Positions 1 through 11,976 of a stretch of 64,000 nt of DNA are shown here, piece after piece. The translations under genes were made by a program, and so were the position numbers. Within the stretch, counting starts at the first letter, position 1. Every line of letters begins with the position of its first letter. Source of the stretch: Azadirachta indica. Its lineage: Eukaryota > Streptophyta > Magnoliopsida > Sapindales > Meliaceae. The notes beneath the pieces are model-generated. The model saw nothing but the letters and a program-made list of their open reading frames with translations. It was not told the origin of the DNA and made no database searches. Location of the stretch: positions 4,699,183 through 4,763,182 of the forward strand of contig JAGQDM010000070.1 of the NCBI GenBank assembly GCA_022749755.1, written 5' to 3'.

Positions 1-108
1 AAACATTTAATGCCTCAGTTTGCATTTCATATTTTGTTAGTTTGGAAGTGCATAACTATAAAAATAAATTAAAAATCCCTTACATATGCTTAAATTGAAT
101 ACATGTCA

Positions 109-2719
109 TTAACCATGGCGGAGGGGAATAGGATTTTTACATGTGGCACGATTATGTCCAACTTGTTGACACCTGGAACAGGTTCGACGAACAACTTCCT
201 CTCCTACAGAAGGAATTCGCTGTTTCTTAGGTCGACCAGAAGGAGGGCGTTGTTTGGGTGGATTGACATTGATTTCTTGTACTTCATTTGGGATCACCCA
301 GTCGACATCATTCCCAACTGGATGAATAGACTCTGCATATGCATTCATCCAAGCGTTAGTGGTGTAGTAGTGTGCGCACAACCTATTATAAGAAAAGCGA
401 ATATGTCTGCACGCTGCAAGAGCGTGAGCACACGGGAGTTGCTGCAGGTCAAATTGTCGGCAACTACATGTCTTATCTTGTAGGTGTACAACCTCAACAA
501 CACCACGAAGTTTAACTTCAAATTCGAAACGTGACACCGGATGCACAGTCATGGAACGGGACTTCTCTAATTCTAAATCAATTACCTTTTGAGCGGCCTC
601 AGTCAAATAGGCATTTCTTGTTAAAGCCTCTTCCCTACGCTCGTAAAACCATCTTTGCACATGTGATCTAATATGCTCAACTAACGCAGTAATGGGTAGC
701 CTCCGAGCGCTTTTCAACAATGCATTCATACTCTCAGCAATATTGGTGGTCATTAGGTCATACCGTCGAGATGGAAAATATGCTCTTTGCCCATCTATTA
801 AGTCCAACCTCGTTTTCCAAGTAGTCAGTTGCTGCCGGATGCATCCTCCTCATATTTTGCAAATATTCGTTACACTCAGTTATCCGATAAGCCTTTGCAG
901 TACGAAAGTATGCAGCCAAAAATGTCTCCATTTGTTGCGATCGCATCTTGTACTTTGCCTTCACATTTCTAGATATAAGATAAGAACAAAAACCATGGGC
1001 TGCCTCTGGGAATACCGTGGCTACAGCCTTCTCAATGCTATTGTGCCGATCTGATATGAATACCAAATTCTCTACTGGCTCAATTGCTTCTTTAAGCTTT
1101 AATAAAAACCACTCCCATGATGCATCGTTTTCTGAATCGGCAACACCAAAACCAAGAGGATAAATTTTGTCATTTCCATCCAATGCAGTGGCCACGAACA
1201 ATGTCCCTCTGTACATTCCCTTCAAGAACGTACCATCAATGACGAGAACAGGACGTATTGTGCTGCGAAATCCTCGAATGCATGGCCCTAGTGCCATAAA
1301 GAAATATAGGAAATGGTCATCAACATCTTTCTGAATCGCTGTTACTGTACCAGAGTTTTTCTCCCCTAACACATGACAATATAACGGAAGTCCCTTGAAC
1401 GACTCGGATGGATTGCCACACACTAGCTTTAATGCATGTTCCTTGCTTCGCCATGATGTCATATATCTTAAGCGAACCCCATAATCATTGTGAATATCGT
1501 CACGAATATTTTTAGGAGTGTAAATTCTACTAGCATCTGTAAACTTATCCTTGATTAGTTCTCCTATTAACCGAGTCGATGCTTGCCGATGGCCATCTTG
1601 CAATTCTTCGTTTTGACATGTATGAACTGAATTCATGCGAGACACTCTCCAATATGCATCATTGTTCTTCTTTGTAGCTCTAACTCGCCATTCACATCCC
1701 TCAATAATACACTTGGCCTCAAATCGATCCGTTGATGATTTGTAAACCTTGAACTGAAAGTGGTTCTTTAACGCCATTAAACTTAATTTGTCTCGAAGTT
1801 CTTGCTTCGTATTAAAAATCTGTCCCACACAAACATTACCTAACCCCGTACTTGAGGATGCTGAAGTTGTTGGCATCATAATACATGGCGTAACAGGAGG
1901 CAACCAGCGAATAAATTGATTTGAAATAGATGGAGCTGTTGCTGAGCTATTAATATGACCAGGCCTGAAATCACAACCTTCCGTTCCCTCGGTATCTTCG
2001 GCTACGACATTTCTTCTTTCTTCACACTGATTAGTAGTATCATTGCCACCAATATCCAGTTGATAACCATGATAATCATTATCATTATCTTCATTGTATC
2101 GAGGAGGAGAATTGCCTCCATATATGGGGGTCACATCATCAGAAAATAAATTACAATGTTGTGTAGGTCTTTCATGGCTTTCACTTGGTTGGGAGTAATT
2201 ATCTGCTAGGCCTTGACCTGTGTATTGAAATTCTGTGTTTTAGTGGAAATTTGGTGATGTTGCAGGAAGTGTATCATTCACTTGATTACTTCCACTCGAA
2301 GACCTAAACTGGGTTGGTATTGTAAGGACTCCACCATGATTAGAAACTTGTGGCCTTATTTGCTCTCCACTACTTGCACGATCTAGCGTGATGTATAATG
2401 GACAATAACCTCTTTTACTCGTCATGTACGGGCTATTAGCAGTCATAAACGCTCGAAAGTCAAATTCGCTGGTAATATCTGCGGCCAACCGCCTCCCTTC
2501 TGGTTCTGTACACAACGAATATATTGTCCTTGTCTTAATGATATATTCGGAAGGAGTAATATCCAATGCCTTATACAACATCTGCATAAATTCATTATAA
2601 GTTATATTTTGTTCCACGCACATGCCTCTTTGCCTTCCCCCAACATATTTTTCACCTCCATCCGATGTTTGCTCCCATAAGCCTCCGTCCACGGCAAATA
2701 TCGTTAATGCCTCAGCCAT
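109..2719 (-). pseudogene. MULE (MuDR-type) transposase, disrupted
   Basis: This is a cut-and-paste transposase of the plant Mutator superfamily. The likely start is the ATG at 2719 (MAEALTIF...), just after a possible 5'-UTR intron acceptor. Order of parts: an N-terminal region; a MuDR DNA-binding region (about 1640-1830); the MULE catalytic core (about 1050-1270, with VIDGTFLKGMYRGTLFVA and later FISDRHNSIEKA); a SWIM zinc finger CxCx(n)CxH (about 415-470); and a C-terminal CCHC-like knuckle (CSRCQQVGHNRATC, about 130-180). Two lesions break it. An in-frame TAA at 2240-2242 separates the N-terminal part from the core, with both sides in the same frame. A one-base insertion near 793-800 shifts the frame between the core (WAKS...) and the SWIM part (RAYFPSRRYD). 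It is probably dead unless one lesion is an unrecognised intron. Confidence 0.88.
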
Positions 2720-2879
2720 ACCTATACAAAAACTCAACAATATTAACAATATTTTATACACAATTCTAAGTAAAGAAAATTTTTCATCATTTAAGAACAA
2801 TTAGAGTTGTTCAAATTCTGCTTAAAAATGAGGAGGAAACGACAAATTTTATGGTGCTTTTAACAAACTTTTAAGCACG

Positions 2880-3064
2880 ACCATTTACCTTTAATCAAAG
2901 GTAACTTTCGATCACAGGCAATTTTTTCATCATGGTCGAAAGTTAGTTTCGATTATGTAAAAAATTACTCATGATCGAAAGTAACTTTCGATCACAGGTA
3001 TTTTTTCTCATAATCGAAACTAACTTTCGATCATGAAGAAAAAATTGGCCATGATCGAAACTAC
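2880..3064. repeat. Alternating direct/inverted subterminal repeats of the MULE
   Basis: The motif ACTTTCGATCA and its complement TGATCGAAAGT (or TCGAAACTA variants) recur at least eight times in under 200 bases, in alternating orientation, making several back-to-back palindromes. The block lies between the MULE terminus and the transposase start. Transposase-binding sites are often subterminal, so that role is plausible but inferred. Confidence 0.6.
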
Positions 3065-3469
3065 GACGCAGAATTGTTTGCAACATCTCAATTTTCATTT
3101 TCTCCCTCAATCATCTATACCAAACATAATCAAACAATTTACATACACTTCAATAACAATTTCTAACACCATAATCTCAAAACACGCAAAAATAACAACA
3201 ATTTTTATGTTTGTAACAAAATTTTCTTTTTGTTTTTCAAATTAAAATTACCCACCTCTTTATACAAATGATTGGTTGATTTCCTTCAATTTAAATGATT
3301 AATTCGTAGTTTGTAGTAAAAAAAACTAGAAGAGAAATATATTTGTTAAGAGAATGCGGAAGAAGGAAGAAAGAAAGAAGAAAGAGAGACGAAAGAAAGA
3401 AGAGAGAAAGAAGAATGAAGAATGGCTTTTTATTTTTGGGTTAAGGGCAATTTTGTCCAAAAAAAATAT

Positions 3470-3552
3470 ATGGTCATTTTTGAAAAGGGTTTTAGAACAG
3501 TGATCATTTGAGAAAACTGTAGGTGAACAGTGGTCATTTTTGTTAATTTCCC
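3470..3552 (-). repeat. MULE terminal inverted repeat (one end)
   Basis: Read on the minus strand this begins GGGAAATTAACAAAAATGAC and contains three spaced copies of a TGATC/TGACCACTGTT-like word. This is typical of plant MULE ends. The partner end is outside the window, so the repeat cannot be confirmed by self-comparison. The following bases AAAATTTTT (3553-3561) are a candidate 9-bp target duplication. Confidence 0.5.
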
Positions 3553-4962
3553 AAAATTTTTTAAGTATTAATTTAAACCTGAGACAGATTCTATGACGAT
3601 AGCCACGAGGAAGAGTGAGTGAAATTTTGAAATGCAATGATTTTGAAACGGTGGATAAGGACAAAGTGGGGCACGAGGTTGGAGTAAGTGACTGTGGAAG
3701 ATCACGCACAAAGAGGACGCAGAAGGGAATTTCGCGAGTTCTCTGTTCAGTGAATAAATTGATTACACTACAAAATTGACTAATTACCATTGAATACTGA
3801 TTTTAGAAAGTTGGCTTCTTTTAACAAATTTACACATCTTTTGCTAATCGGCTATTAATTTCATAATTCTACTCATATTTGCTTTTAGTAATATACTAAA
3901 ATCAGATTTTGCTGTAATATAATAAGTGAAGAAATTTTTTCCACATATCTAAGGAAAGGAAAGGATCCATGTTTATCATCCAATTACTTAGTTGGGTAGT
4001 TATTAATAAGACAAAATTTCAAATCTTAAAATAAAAATATAATTGATCCAATTAATAATATAACATCAGGAGTTTTCGTGTTATATTATCGCAACATTAA
4101 TATAAATCCATCTATTTTGTATCATTTTCTACCACGTTCATGCGGTGTAGAATAGTGTAATTCAAATTATTGCTACCGTAGGCGCCAAACTTGAATTTAA
4201 TTGATTCACACGCAAGGCCTAAAAAGTTGAAAAGAATTAGGGAACATCTCTTCGTTTAAAGAATATCTTTTAAAAAAATAAAAAATAGTTGCACAGCAGA
4301 CAAAAAGGTTTGGAAATAAGTCGTGACTGGAAGTCATATCATCCAACAGAAAAAATGAAAAAATAAAATAGAATTTTAAGAAAATATCCCAAGTGCTACT
4401 GATACCTTCAGTGGTAGGTCCATTTGACAAAGTGAAAACTCAGTCTGCGGATAATGGGATAAGATTTCACCCAATAGTGCTTCCTCTCGTGGGCTGGGCT
4501 GGACTGGACTGGACTGGACTCGGCTGAGCTGGGCTGAAAATAATTTCAAGTGGGAAGGAATAAAGCATCTAACAGCAATTATGTCGCTGTTTCCATTCAC
4601 ATATTTTTACTCATTTTATGTCAAAATTGATTGTGCAACCAAAAGCTTACCAGGAATAAAATCTCAACCGCAACCCTCGAGGATATCCCCCCTTCCCAGC
4701 AAAGACAATGAATCGTGGATCGGTTCTGCTTACTTGGACATTATGCTTAGAGATTCCTTTCTTTCTTTCTTTCTTTTTTTTTAAATTTTATTTTAATTCT
4801 TTTTAATTGCTATGTTAGTGTAATTTCAACGTCTTACACTCTCAAATTCAACCAATGTACAGTTGAAGTTCAAAACTATTGGGATGTCAATTAACACATA
4901 CTCCATATAAAAAAGCATAGTAGTATACAAATGTGAGACTAAATTAAAAGCAGCTTTACAGT
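3553..4962. other. Intergenic, no gene supported
   Basis: AT-rich spacer between the MULE end and the next gene. It holds a short run of GGACT/GGGCT pentamers (4491-4540) and no open frame that resembles a protein family. Short frames here, including one spanning the pentamer run, look incidental. Confidence 0.6.
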
Positions 4963-5652
4963 TCAAGAAGAATCGGAGGATTCTTGTTTCTTCTCTTCCA
5001 CAAGTTTACTTCTTCTTGGCTCTACAGCGACTTCTCCGCTAGCTTTTCTTGAAGTACAAGGAACAATTGAATTTTGCACTTGTTCTTCACATATTCTCCA
5101 ATCAAAATTCTCCAACACTCTGCCGCGACTGCCAGTAAACTTCTTCATCCGACCTAAAGACGGCACTTTTTCAGCAACTCTTGCTGCTGCCTTAGAATCA
5201 TCAGTAACTCTTTCAGCAACTCTTGCTGCTGCCCTGGAATCATCAGTAATGCTAACGTCAACTCTATCGCCTTTTTTTCCTCTCTTGAAAATTTTCATCA
5301 TGAAAACTTTCTTCTTCTTCTCCACTTCTTTAGCAGACGAACTTTGTGTTGTGTGCTGTCCTGGTTGCAGAACTAGCTTGGATTTGATCAGCTTCTTCTT
5401 CTTCTTCCTATTCGTGACCTGGCCCATGCACGAAACTTTTGGCGAGGCTGGTTCCCGTTGTTCAAAGCTTGAATTCTTTGGTTTCCTTCGAGCTTCAATG
5501 GGAATTATGGAGACCACAGTACTGGATAATCCTTTCCTTCCTCTAGATCTCACCGGGCTGAGCGGTGAGCTTAACTGGAATGTGACTGGAGACGCGGCTT
5601 TAGGCAGAGAGGCCAGAATCTTGCTCTTCATTTTAGATGGTTTCTCCATCAT
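4963..5652 (-). CDS. Small basic plant protein, syringolide-induced 14-1-1-like
   Basis: A single-exon frame of 229 residues starting MMEKPSKMK. It resembles the plant family annotated as syringolide-induced protein 14-1-1. The recognisable conserved blocks are VSIIPIEARRKPKNSSFE, the PKVSCMGQV core (near residues 71-80) followed by a Lys-rich run, and a late block around FDWR. The family has no established biochemical role; the Lys/Arg-rich stretches would fit nuclear or nucleic-acid contact, which is inference. Residues in the second half contain a perfect-length tandem duplication of 14 residues (TDDS[RK]AAARVAE[RK]V), encoded by two 42-bp units at 5170-5253. It sits 3' of NRPB1 in the same orientation with its own upstream spacer. 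The family assignment is moderately sure; the gene itself is likely real. Confidence 0.75.
   Translation of the reverse strand: MMEKPSKMKSKILASLPKAASPVTFQLSSPLSPVRSRGRKGLSSTVVSIIPIEARRKPKNSSFEQREPASPKVSCMGQVTNRKKKKKLIKSKLVLQPGQHTTQSSSAKEVEKKKKVFMMKIFKRGKKGDRVDVSITDDSRAAARVAERVTDDSKAAARVAEKVPSLGRMKKFTGSRGRVLENFDWRICEEQVQNSIVPCTSRKASGEVAVEPRRSKLVEEKKQESSDSS
5170..5253 (-). repeat. In-frame 42-bp tandem duplication inside the coding region
   Basis: Two adjacent 42-base units, 5170-5211 and 5212-5253, differ at only a few bases and encode two 14-residue copies rich in Ala, Arg and acidic residues. Because 42 is a multiple of three, the frame is kept. Confidence 0.85.
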
Positions 5653-6334
5653 TCAAGAAAGAACACTCTAATCTAATAATCCTTGCTATTTCTTATATGG
5701 AAAGAATTTACTTGATAGGGTCCAATGTCGAGAAAGAAAAGGGAGAAATGGAAAAGGGGTGGAAGAGGTCTGACTTCTGACTGAAAAATGATAAAAACTG
5801 TTAAGAAACCCTGTGGCCGGCCAGATTATCGTATTCGTAGGAGGCCAATCATTTATATTTTCTCCAGACGGCCGTGTAACGAAATTCTTAAACACTCACT
5901 CCACGAACAACTAAATTAAAAAACAACCATAATTCAATTCTTTCGAATTCGAAAACAATTTTGCATAACACTGCCAATGAGCCAGCCCCTGAACAACCTC
6001 TAAAGCTTAATTTTAATCAATAGGTCAACGTCAATCGGCCTGCAGAAACATGCTTCATTAAATAAATAGACAATTAAAAAGGTCAGCGTCCATGATAAAC
6101 ATTTACAAAAATCTCAAAATAATTATTTAGCAAAATGGAAATTAAAATTATACCAGCAGGTTGTATATCAGGAAAAGTCTGAAAAACAAACGCTCCCCCG
6201 TTGACGATATAAACTAGAATTCGTCTTTGCAATGGAACACTAGTTGATACAACAGTGATGACACTAAACAATTAATTAGCTAATAAACACGATGATCCCC
6301 AATGAAAATTCAGTAGATCTGGAGTATTCAAGCC
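5653..6334. other. Spacer between two minus-strand genes
   Basis: This is the upstream region of the 14-1-1-like gene and the 3' flank of NRPB1. No further gene or recognisable RNA is visible. The NRPB1 3' UTR should occupy its right-hand part. Confidence 0.5.
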
Positions 6335-9300
6335 TTAACGTGAGCTTCTATCATCTTTCGTGCTCTTGTCATCTTTTGTGCTTCTATCGTCCCTGTTTGT
6401 TTGTGGAGTGTACTGACTAGTTGATGAAGGGGAATAACCCGGTGCACTTGGAGAGTAACCCGCACTTGGACTTTACATGAAAGAAAGGAAGGAAGGAAAT
6501 TATAAGAACAAATCCTTCAGTTTGAAAAATCAATATGAATTGAACATTGATTATAGTATTTGCTTTACCTATACTGAGGAGAACTAGGGCTATAGTCTGG
6601 GTTTCCACCACCAGCAGGATTATATGGGCTGCAACGTAAGGCAAAATAGAAGCATTAAGCTAAATGACTAAATGCAAGAGAAACACAATCAGAAGAATTT
6701 GATGCAATGCACTTACCTGCTAGGACTGTATGTTGGGCTTGAAGGAGAATAAGAGGGAGATGTAGGTGAATACGATGATGATGTGGGGCTGCCAAAAGAA
6801 AATTTGCTTAAAGTTACTTCAAAATTCTTCACAGCAACATCACTAGGCACAAAATGAACTATTGCAGTATGCACCTCTACTGCAAACAAAAAGCTAGACC
6901 AATATATCACAGTTCAGCTTACCTGTAATTTGGAGATGTAGGACTGTAAGGACTAGCAGGTGACAATCTCGGACTACTAGGTGAGTAGGCCAGTGATGGG
7001 CTGTATTTGGCAGACTGGGGATTGTAACTCGGTGATGTAGGGCTATAGGTTGGTGAAGTTGGGCTGTAACTTGGTGAAGTTGGACTGTAACCAGGAGAAG
7101 TGGGGCTATAGGCTGGTGAAGTGGGGCTATATGAAGGAGATGTAGGGCTGTACGATGGAGATGTAGGGCTGTAAGAAGGTGATGTTGGGCTGTAGGAAGG
7201 AGAGGTTGGACTGTAAGATGGTGAAGTGGGACTATATGCAGGTGATGTGGGGCTGTATGCGGGTGATGTGGGGCTGTATACTGGAGAGGTCGGGCTGTAG
7301 CTTGGAGAGGTCGGGCTATAGCTTGGAGAGGTCGGGCTGTAGCTTGGGGATGTAGGACTGTAGCTTGGAGAGGTCGGGCTGTAGCTTGGTGACGTAGGAG
7401 AGTAAGATGGACTTGTAGGAGAATATGCAGGACTGGTTGGACTATAACCAGGAGAACTAGGACTATAGGTTGGTGAAGTAGGGCTATATCCAGGTGAGGT
7501 GGGACTGTATCCAGGTGAGGTAGGACTGTATCCTGGTGAAGTAGGACTGTATCCAGGAGACGAAGGACTGTAGCCTGGTGATGATGGGCTGTAGCCTGGA
7601 GAAGAAGAAGGAGAAAAGGCCATTCCACCAACATAAGGAGAAAACTGGGCATCTGTGATGGGTGATAGGCGAAGATTTGGGCTGAGTAAGTAACTTGGAG
7701 ACATCATGCCATCATGATAAGGAGTACCCGAAACTGGGGAACGAGCAGGTGTCATGCCAAAATCCAGACCATCCATGTAACTTGGAAGCTGCAGTTCAAT
7801 GGCATTCTTCAGCATCTCATCATTGAGATACAAAGAACAGTCTCCAGTCCCAATAGGTGCAAGCTGACCTAGCATTATATTCTCTGTGACCCCCCTCAAA
7901 TAATCTGATTCCGCATAAACTGCAGCATCAAGAAGAATGTCGACAGTTTCTTCAAAAGAACACCTCATCATTGGCCCAGTGTCATTCCTGTTGATGCCAT
8001 GACGAGTAATGGCCATCAAGTGGCCTCGATAGGTCATCGTATCACAAAGGATCGCAAGATGCCGGTAATTCACATAAGAGCCATCAAAGGATATAACCAC
8101 TCGCAATTCGTCGAGCAGGGCCCGACGAACTGCTTCAATCCCAAGAACTTCAATAATTTCAATCAAGTGATTACTCGTTGTCCTCCTTGCATCAACATCC
8201 TCATGACACATAACAGCCAAAAGATTGACACCTTCTGTATCCAGCATCCACTCATCTTCTGACTTAAATCCTTCATTGTCATCAAACTTAGTTGATTTAC
8301 CCTTTTTAATAAACACCTTGTTGATATCTGGGATACCTCGAAGAGCCATTTCTGTCAGCATGTTACTCTCGATCTTCTTTAGAAAAACATCATCTTCAGC
8401 TGATTCATCGTTCAGTTCACCCTTTGGGGCTTCATCATTCATGATACGAATACGAAGGATGAGCTTCTCAGCATTGTCATCATTGAATATACAAGTCAAA
8501 TCATCATCAAACTCAAGATTTATCTTCTCAGCAACTGAAGCCATGCTTAACTTCTTATCAACCATCATTTCCCGATTCAACTCTATGCGCAGCAACCATG
8601 GAGAGATTTTGTCAGGCGATACATCCTCATCTGGCATTTCATAATAGGACTTGACAAATTCATAGTCCTCTTCAATAATTGTACTCGTGGGGTCCGGATC
8701 ATACCATACCTCCGTAGCTTCAGTAACGCTACGGAGAGTAGTGTACTCCAGTGCACATTGAACATTCTTGGCTCTCTCCTTTGTTGCATTTACTCCAGGT
8801 TTCAAATAGACAGAGAGTGAAGGTGTTTTAATTTTCTTAGCTACATTAATAATTTCCCTCAACCTAGGAACACCTAGAGTGACATTCTTTGCACTCACAC
8901 CAGCATAGTGGAATGTATTCAAAGTCATCTGAGTGGCAGGCTCACCAATGGACTGTGCAGCGACACAACCAATCATTTCCCCAGGTGCTACTAATGACTG
9001 TAAGAACCGTGACTCTATCTCGCCAATAACCCACTCAAATGCTTCACGTGTAAGTCTATGCTCCTGCAACACCCTTTTACTAGCAAAAGTGCTACGAAGC
9101 AAAATATTGAAGAAAAGGGTGGCATTCTTTTGGGCTTCCACACTTAATGGATCCTCGCCGGGAACTACTTTCAACCGCTCCTGGAGCTTATCAATAGCTT
9201 CCACTACTTCCATTGGGTGCATATCAGAGGGTCTTCGAGGGTCAACCTTGAAAGTCTTCTGTGCATTCCAGATAAGTCTCTTAAGGTTAACAGGCATTGG

Positions 9301-11944
9301 CCAAGTACTATCACCTGTGGTTGCAATCTCTGTTGCAAGCTGGTGTCTATCTGCTTCAAGTTTCTGAACTTCAGCATCAAACACATCTCGTAACTCTTTA
9401 ATTGTTTTCAGATCATCAATAAATTCTTGCAGCATATAATTTGGGTTCCAGTTATCATCATCCAACTCAAATTTGAAAGTTTTGTCAAATTCCTTCTTCT
9501 TCATTTTCAGAGAATCAAGAACCTGTGATTCTATCCAGACAGCATCCATACCGTCTTCACCATAGAGAAACTGAATTACATCGCCCAATGAATTCCTAAC
9601 AGTTCCATCATATTTAACCATTATATCTTCCATTGCCTTCACAAGCCGCCTCTGAATGTACCCAGTTTCAGAAGTCTTAACTGCAGTATCTATAAGACCT
9701 TCCCTACCACCCATGGCATGAAAAAAGAACTCTTGTGGGGTCAACCCACGCAGGTACGAGTTCTCCACAAACCCTCGACTTTCTGGCCCGTAATCATCTT
9801 TGGTGAAATGAGGCAATGTCCGATCTACAAATCCAAATGGAATACGCTTACCCTCCACATTCTGCTGCCCCACACAAGCAGTCATCTGTGATATATTGAT
9901 GAAACTTCCTTTTGATCCAGCAGTCACCATAGCCTTAAGATTATTGCTCTCTGATAAACTCTTTTGTGCACTACTTCCAGCGTCATCACGAGCTTTATTC
10001 AGTTTCTGAAGATTGCAAATTATTTCTATGAATTAACGAAACCAAAACTGAAAGTGAGTAAAAGAAGCAAATCAAAATAGGCACCTGGTTCACTTGGTTC
10101 TCAAATGATTCCATCATAGTTCGTCCAGGTTCAGGCTCCAAGCTTTTCTCTTGGGCTTTCCTGATAAGATCTTTCACCTCATTCTTTGCTTTAGAAATAG
10201 TCTCATTGATTTTTTCCATTGTTCCTGCGTCTGCAATAGTATCTCCAATTCCAATACTAAAACCATTCTGCAAAAGCCAATAGTTAACGAGCCACTGAGT
10301 ATGTCCCAAAAATTTGCGAGCTGCATCTGGACCAACTTCCTCCCTGCATGCAAGGAACCAACAGGTTAAAAGAAAATTGTAGAATTTGCCAAAAGGTTAC
10401 TTCAGATTGTCTTTTTCCTCTTTTATATGTATTAGTTTATTTCCCCAATTATATTCTGCTTTTTGCCTTTCCAAAGAAATATTTAAGAACTACGCAATCA
10501 AACATTATTTGCTTTATTCTGAACCCAAAACGATAGATATACAGGAAGGACTCAATCACATAACTAGAATACGGTGCTTCATGCTATGACTATAAATCAC
10601 CAGAGCTCAAAAATCTGTAACTAACCATACCTAAAGGACTTACCAAATGACATGTATAAGACTTCCAGTGGATGTCCCAAGCGTCTTCTTGCAAAGTGTA
10701 CCAGAAAGTAGCTCCCCTTTCTCTATTCGAACTAGAGTATCCCCTACAGTGAGTAAACCTTTGTCTGCCTCCACATGCCAGGCAGCAGTTCTCATCAGAT
10801 TTATCTGCTTAGGTATGATAAGATTGAAAACTTGTTTTCCAGTCCAAAGAGGCCGAGGTTTCAAAATTGCGGGTTGAGGAACTTTCCCATCAAAATCCTC
10901 CCACCACATCAAGATGTTCATGAAAACGTCCTGCAAAAGGAAGAGAAAATTTGAATAATCAAATTCTCGGTACACCACCACGAAAAGATAACAAGAAAGT
11001 AACTGAATGTAGTCAAATGATGGTTGTTATTATCACCTTCTCAATGAAGGTATCTCTTTTTGTTATCTTACGGCATCCCAAAAGTGTATCCTGGACAATT
11101 CCCATAACAGGCCTATTTGATTGAGGGGACACAATGCATTTGGGCACCATCATTAACTCCAAAACTTCTGCTCTAGTTTCAAATGACTGAGGAACATGCA
11201 TGTTCATTTCATCACCATCAAAATCAGCATTGTAGGGTGATGTAACAGAGAGATTGAGGCGGAAAGTTGAGTATGGCATGATCTTGATTCTATGTCCCAT
11301 AATTGACATCTTATGCAGACTAGGTTGACGATTGAAAAGAACAAAGTCTCCATCATTGAGGTGCCGCTCCACCTGCAACAGTAGCAATGAGAATTAGCAC
11401 CTGTGATGGAAATCCAATAGCTATTTCTAAACCAGTCAGGGACAATGCCTTGTAACCAAGCTCCAAGTGGTGATCACTACTTTTCTTCAAGTAACGGAGA
11501 TCGAGCCTTTGACCGTCATCTCTTATGATATATTTGGCACCAGTTTTGCCAGGCGGAGGATGTGGCCCATATTCAACAAGCTCTTTCAACCTGTTTTACA
11601 GATGGAAAAATTCCAATTTAACAAATATATAAAACAATCATGAGAAAAAAAAATACAGAATACTGCATATATACCTTTCAATGTTATATGGAGTAACAGT
11701 TTCTGGATATGTAAGATTTAATGCAATACTCCATGGTACCCCCAATTCATCAATGTTGATAGTTGGATCTGGTGTTATAACTGTACGGGCTGAAAAATCT
11801 ACACGCTTCCCCATCAAGTTACCCCTGATCCTTCCTTCCTTTGCCTTAAGCCTACTACATATTGATTTAATAGGTCTACCAGATCTCTGCGTAGCCTGAT
11901 CAAACAAGAAAATATCCTGACAATGAGTGGAAATTAACAAAATG

Positions 11945-11976
<32 letters not shown>

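Larger units (their letters stand above)
1..3552 (-). mobile_element. Autonomous Mutator-like element (MULE), partial
   Basis: This segment holds a decayed MuDR-type transposase read on the minus strand, a palindrome-rich subterminal region upstream of it, and a MULE-like terminus ending at 3552 (minus strand begins GGGAAATTAAC). The other terminus would lie before position 1, so neither the full length nor a matching target-site duplication can be checked here. The terminus is assigned because the GGGAAA start and AT-rich sequence resemble common plant MULE ends. The transposase itself is certain; the exact right boundary is an inference. Confidence 0.75.

Noticed and set aside
103..1054. 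Plus-strand frames of 120-126 codons opposite the transposase
   Set aside because: Antisense shadows of the MULE coding sequence.
4491..4540. GGACT/GGGCT pentamer run considered as a satellite
   Set aside because: Only about nine imperfect units; a simple microsatellite-like patch.
6894..7652. A 252-codon frame on the minus strand over the NRPB1 C-terminal domain, rich in Leu, His and Gln
   Set aside because: It is a shifted reading of the 21-base heptad repeat; repetitive codons keep the wrong frame open. The correct frame gives YSPTSPS.
8225..9367. Plus-strand frames of up to 144 codons opposite NRPB1 exon 11
   Set aside because: Antisense shadows of a well-conserved exon; no family resemblance.
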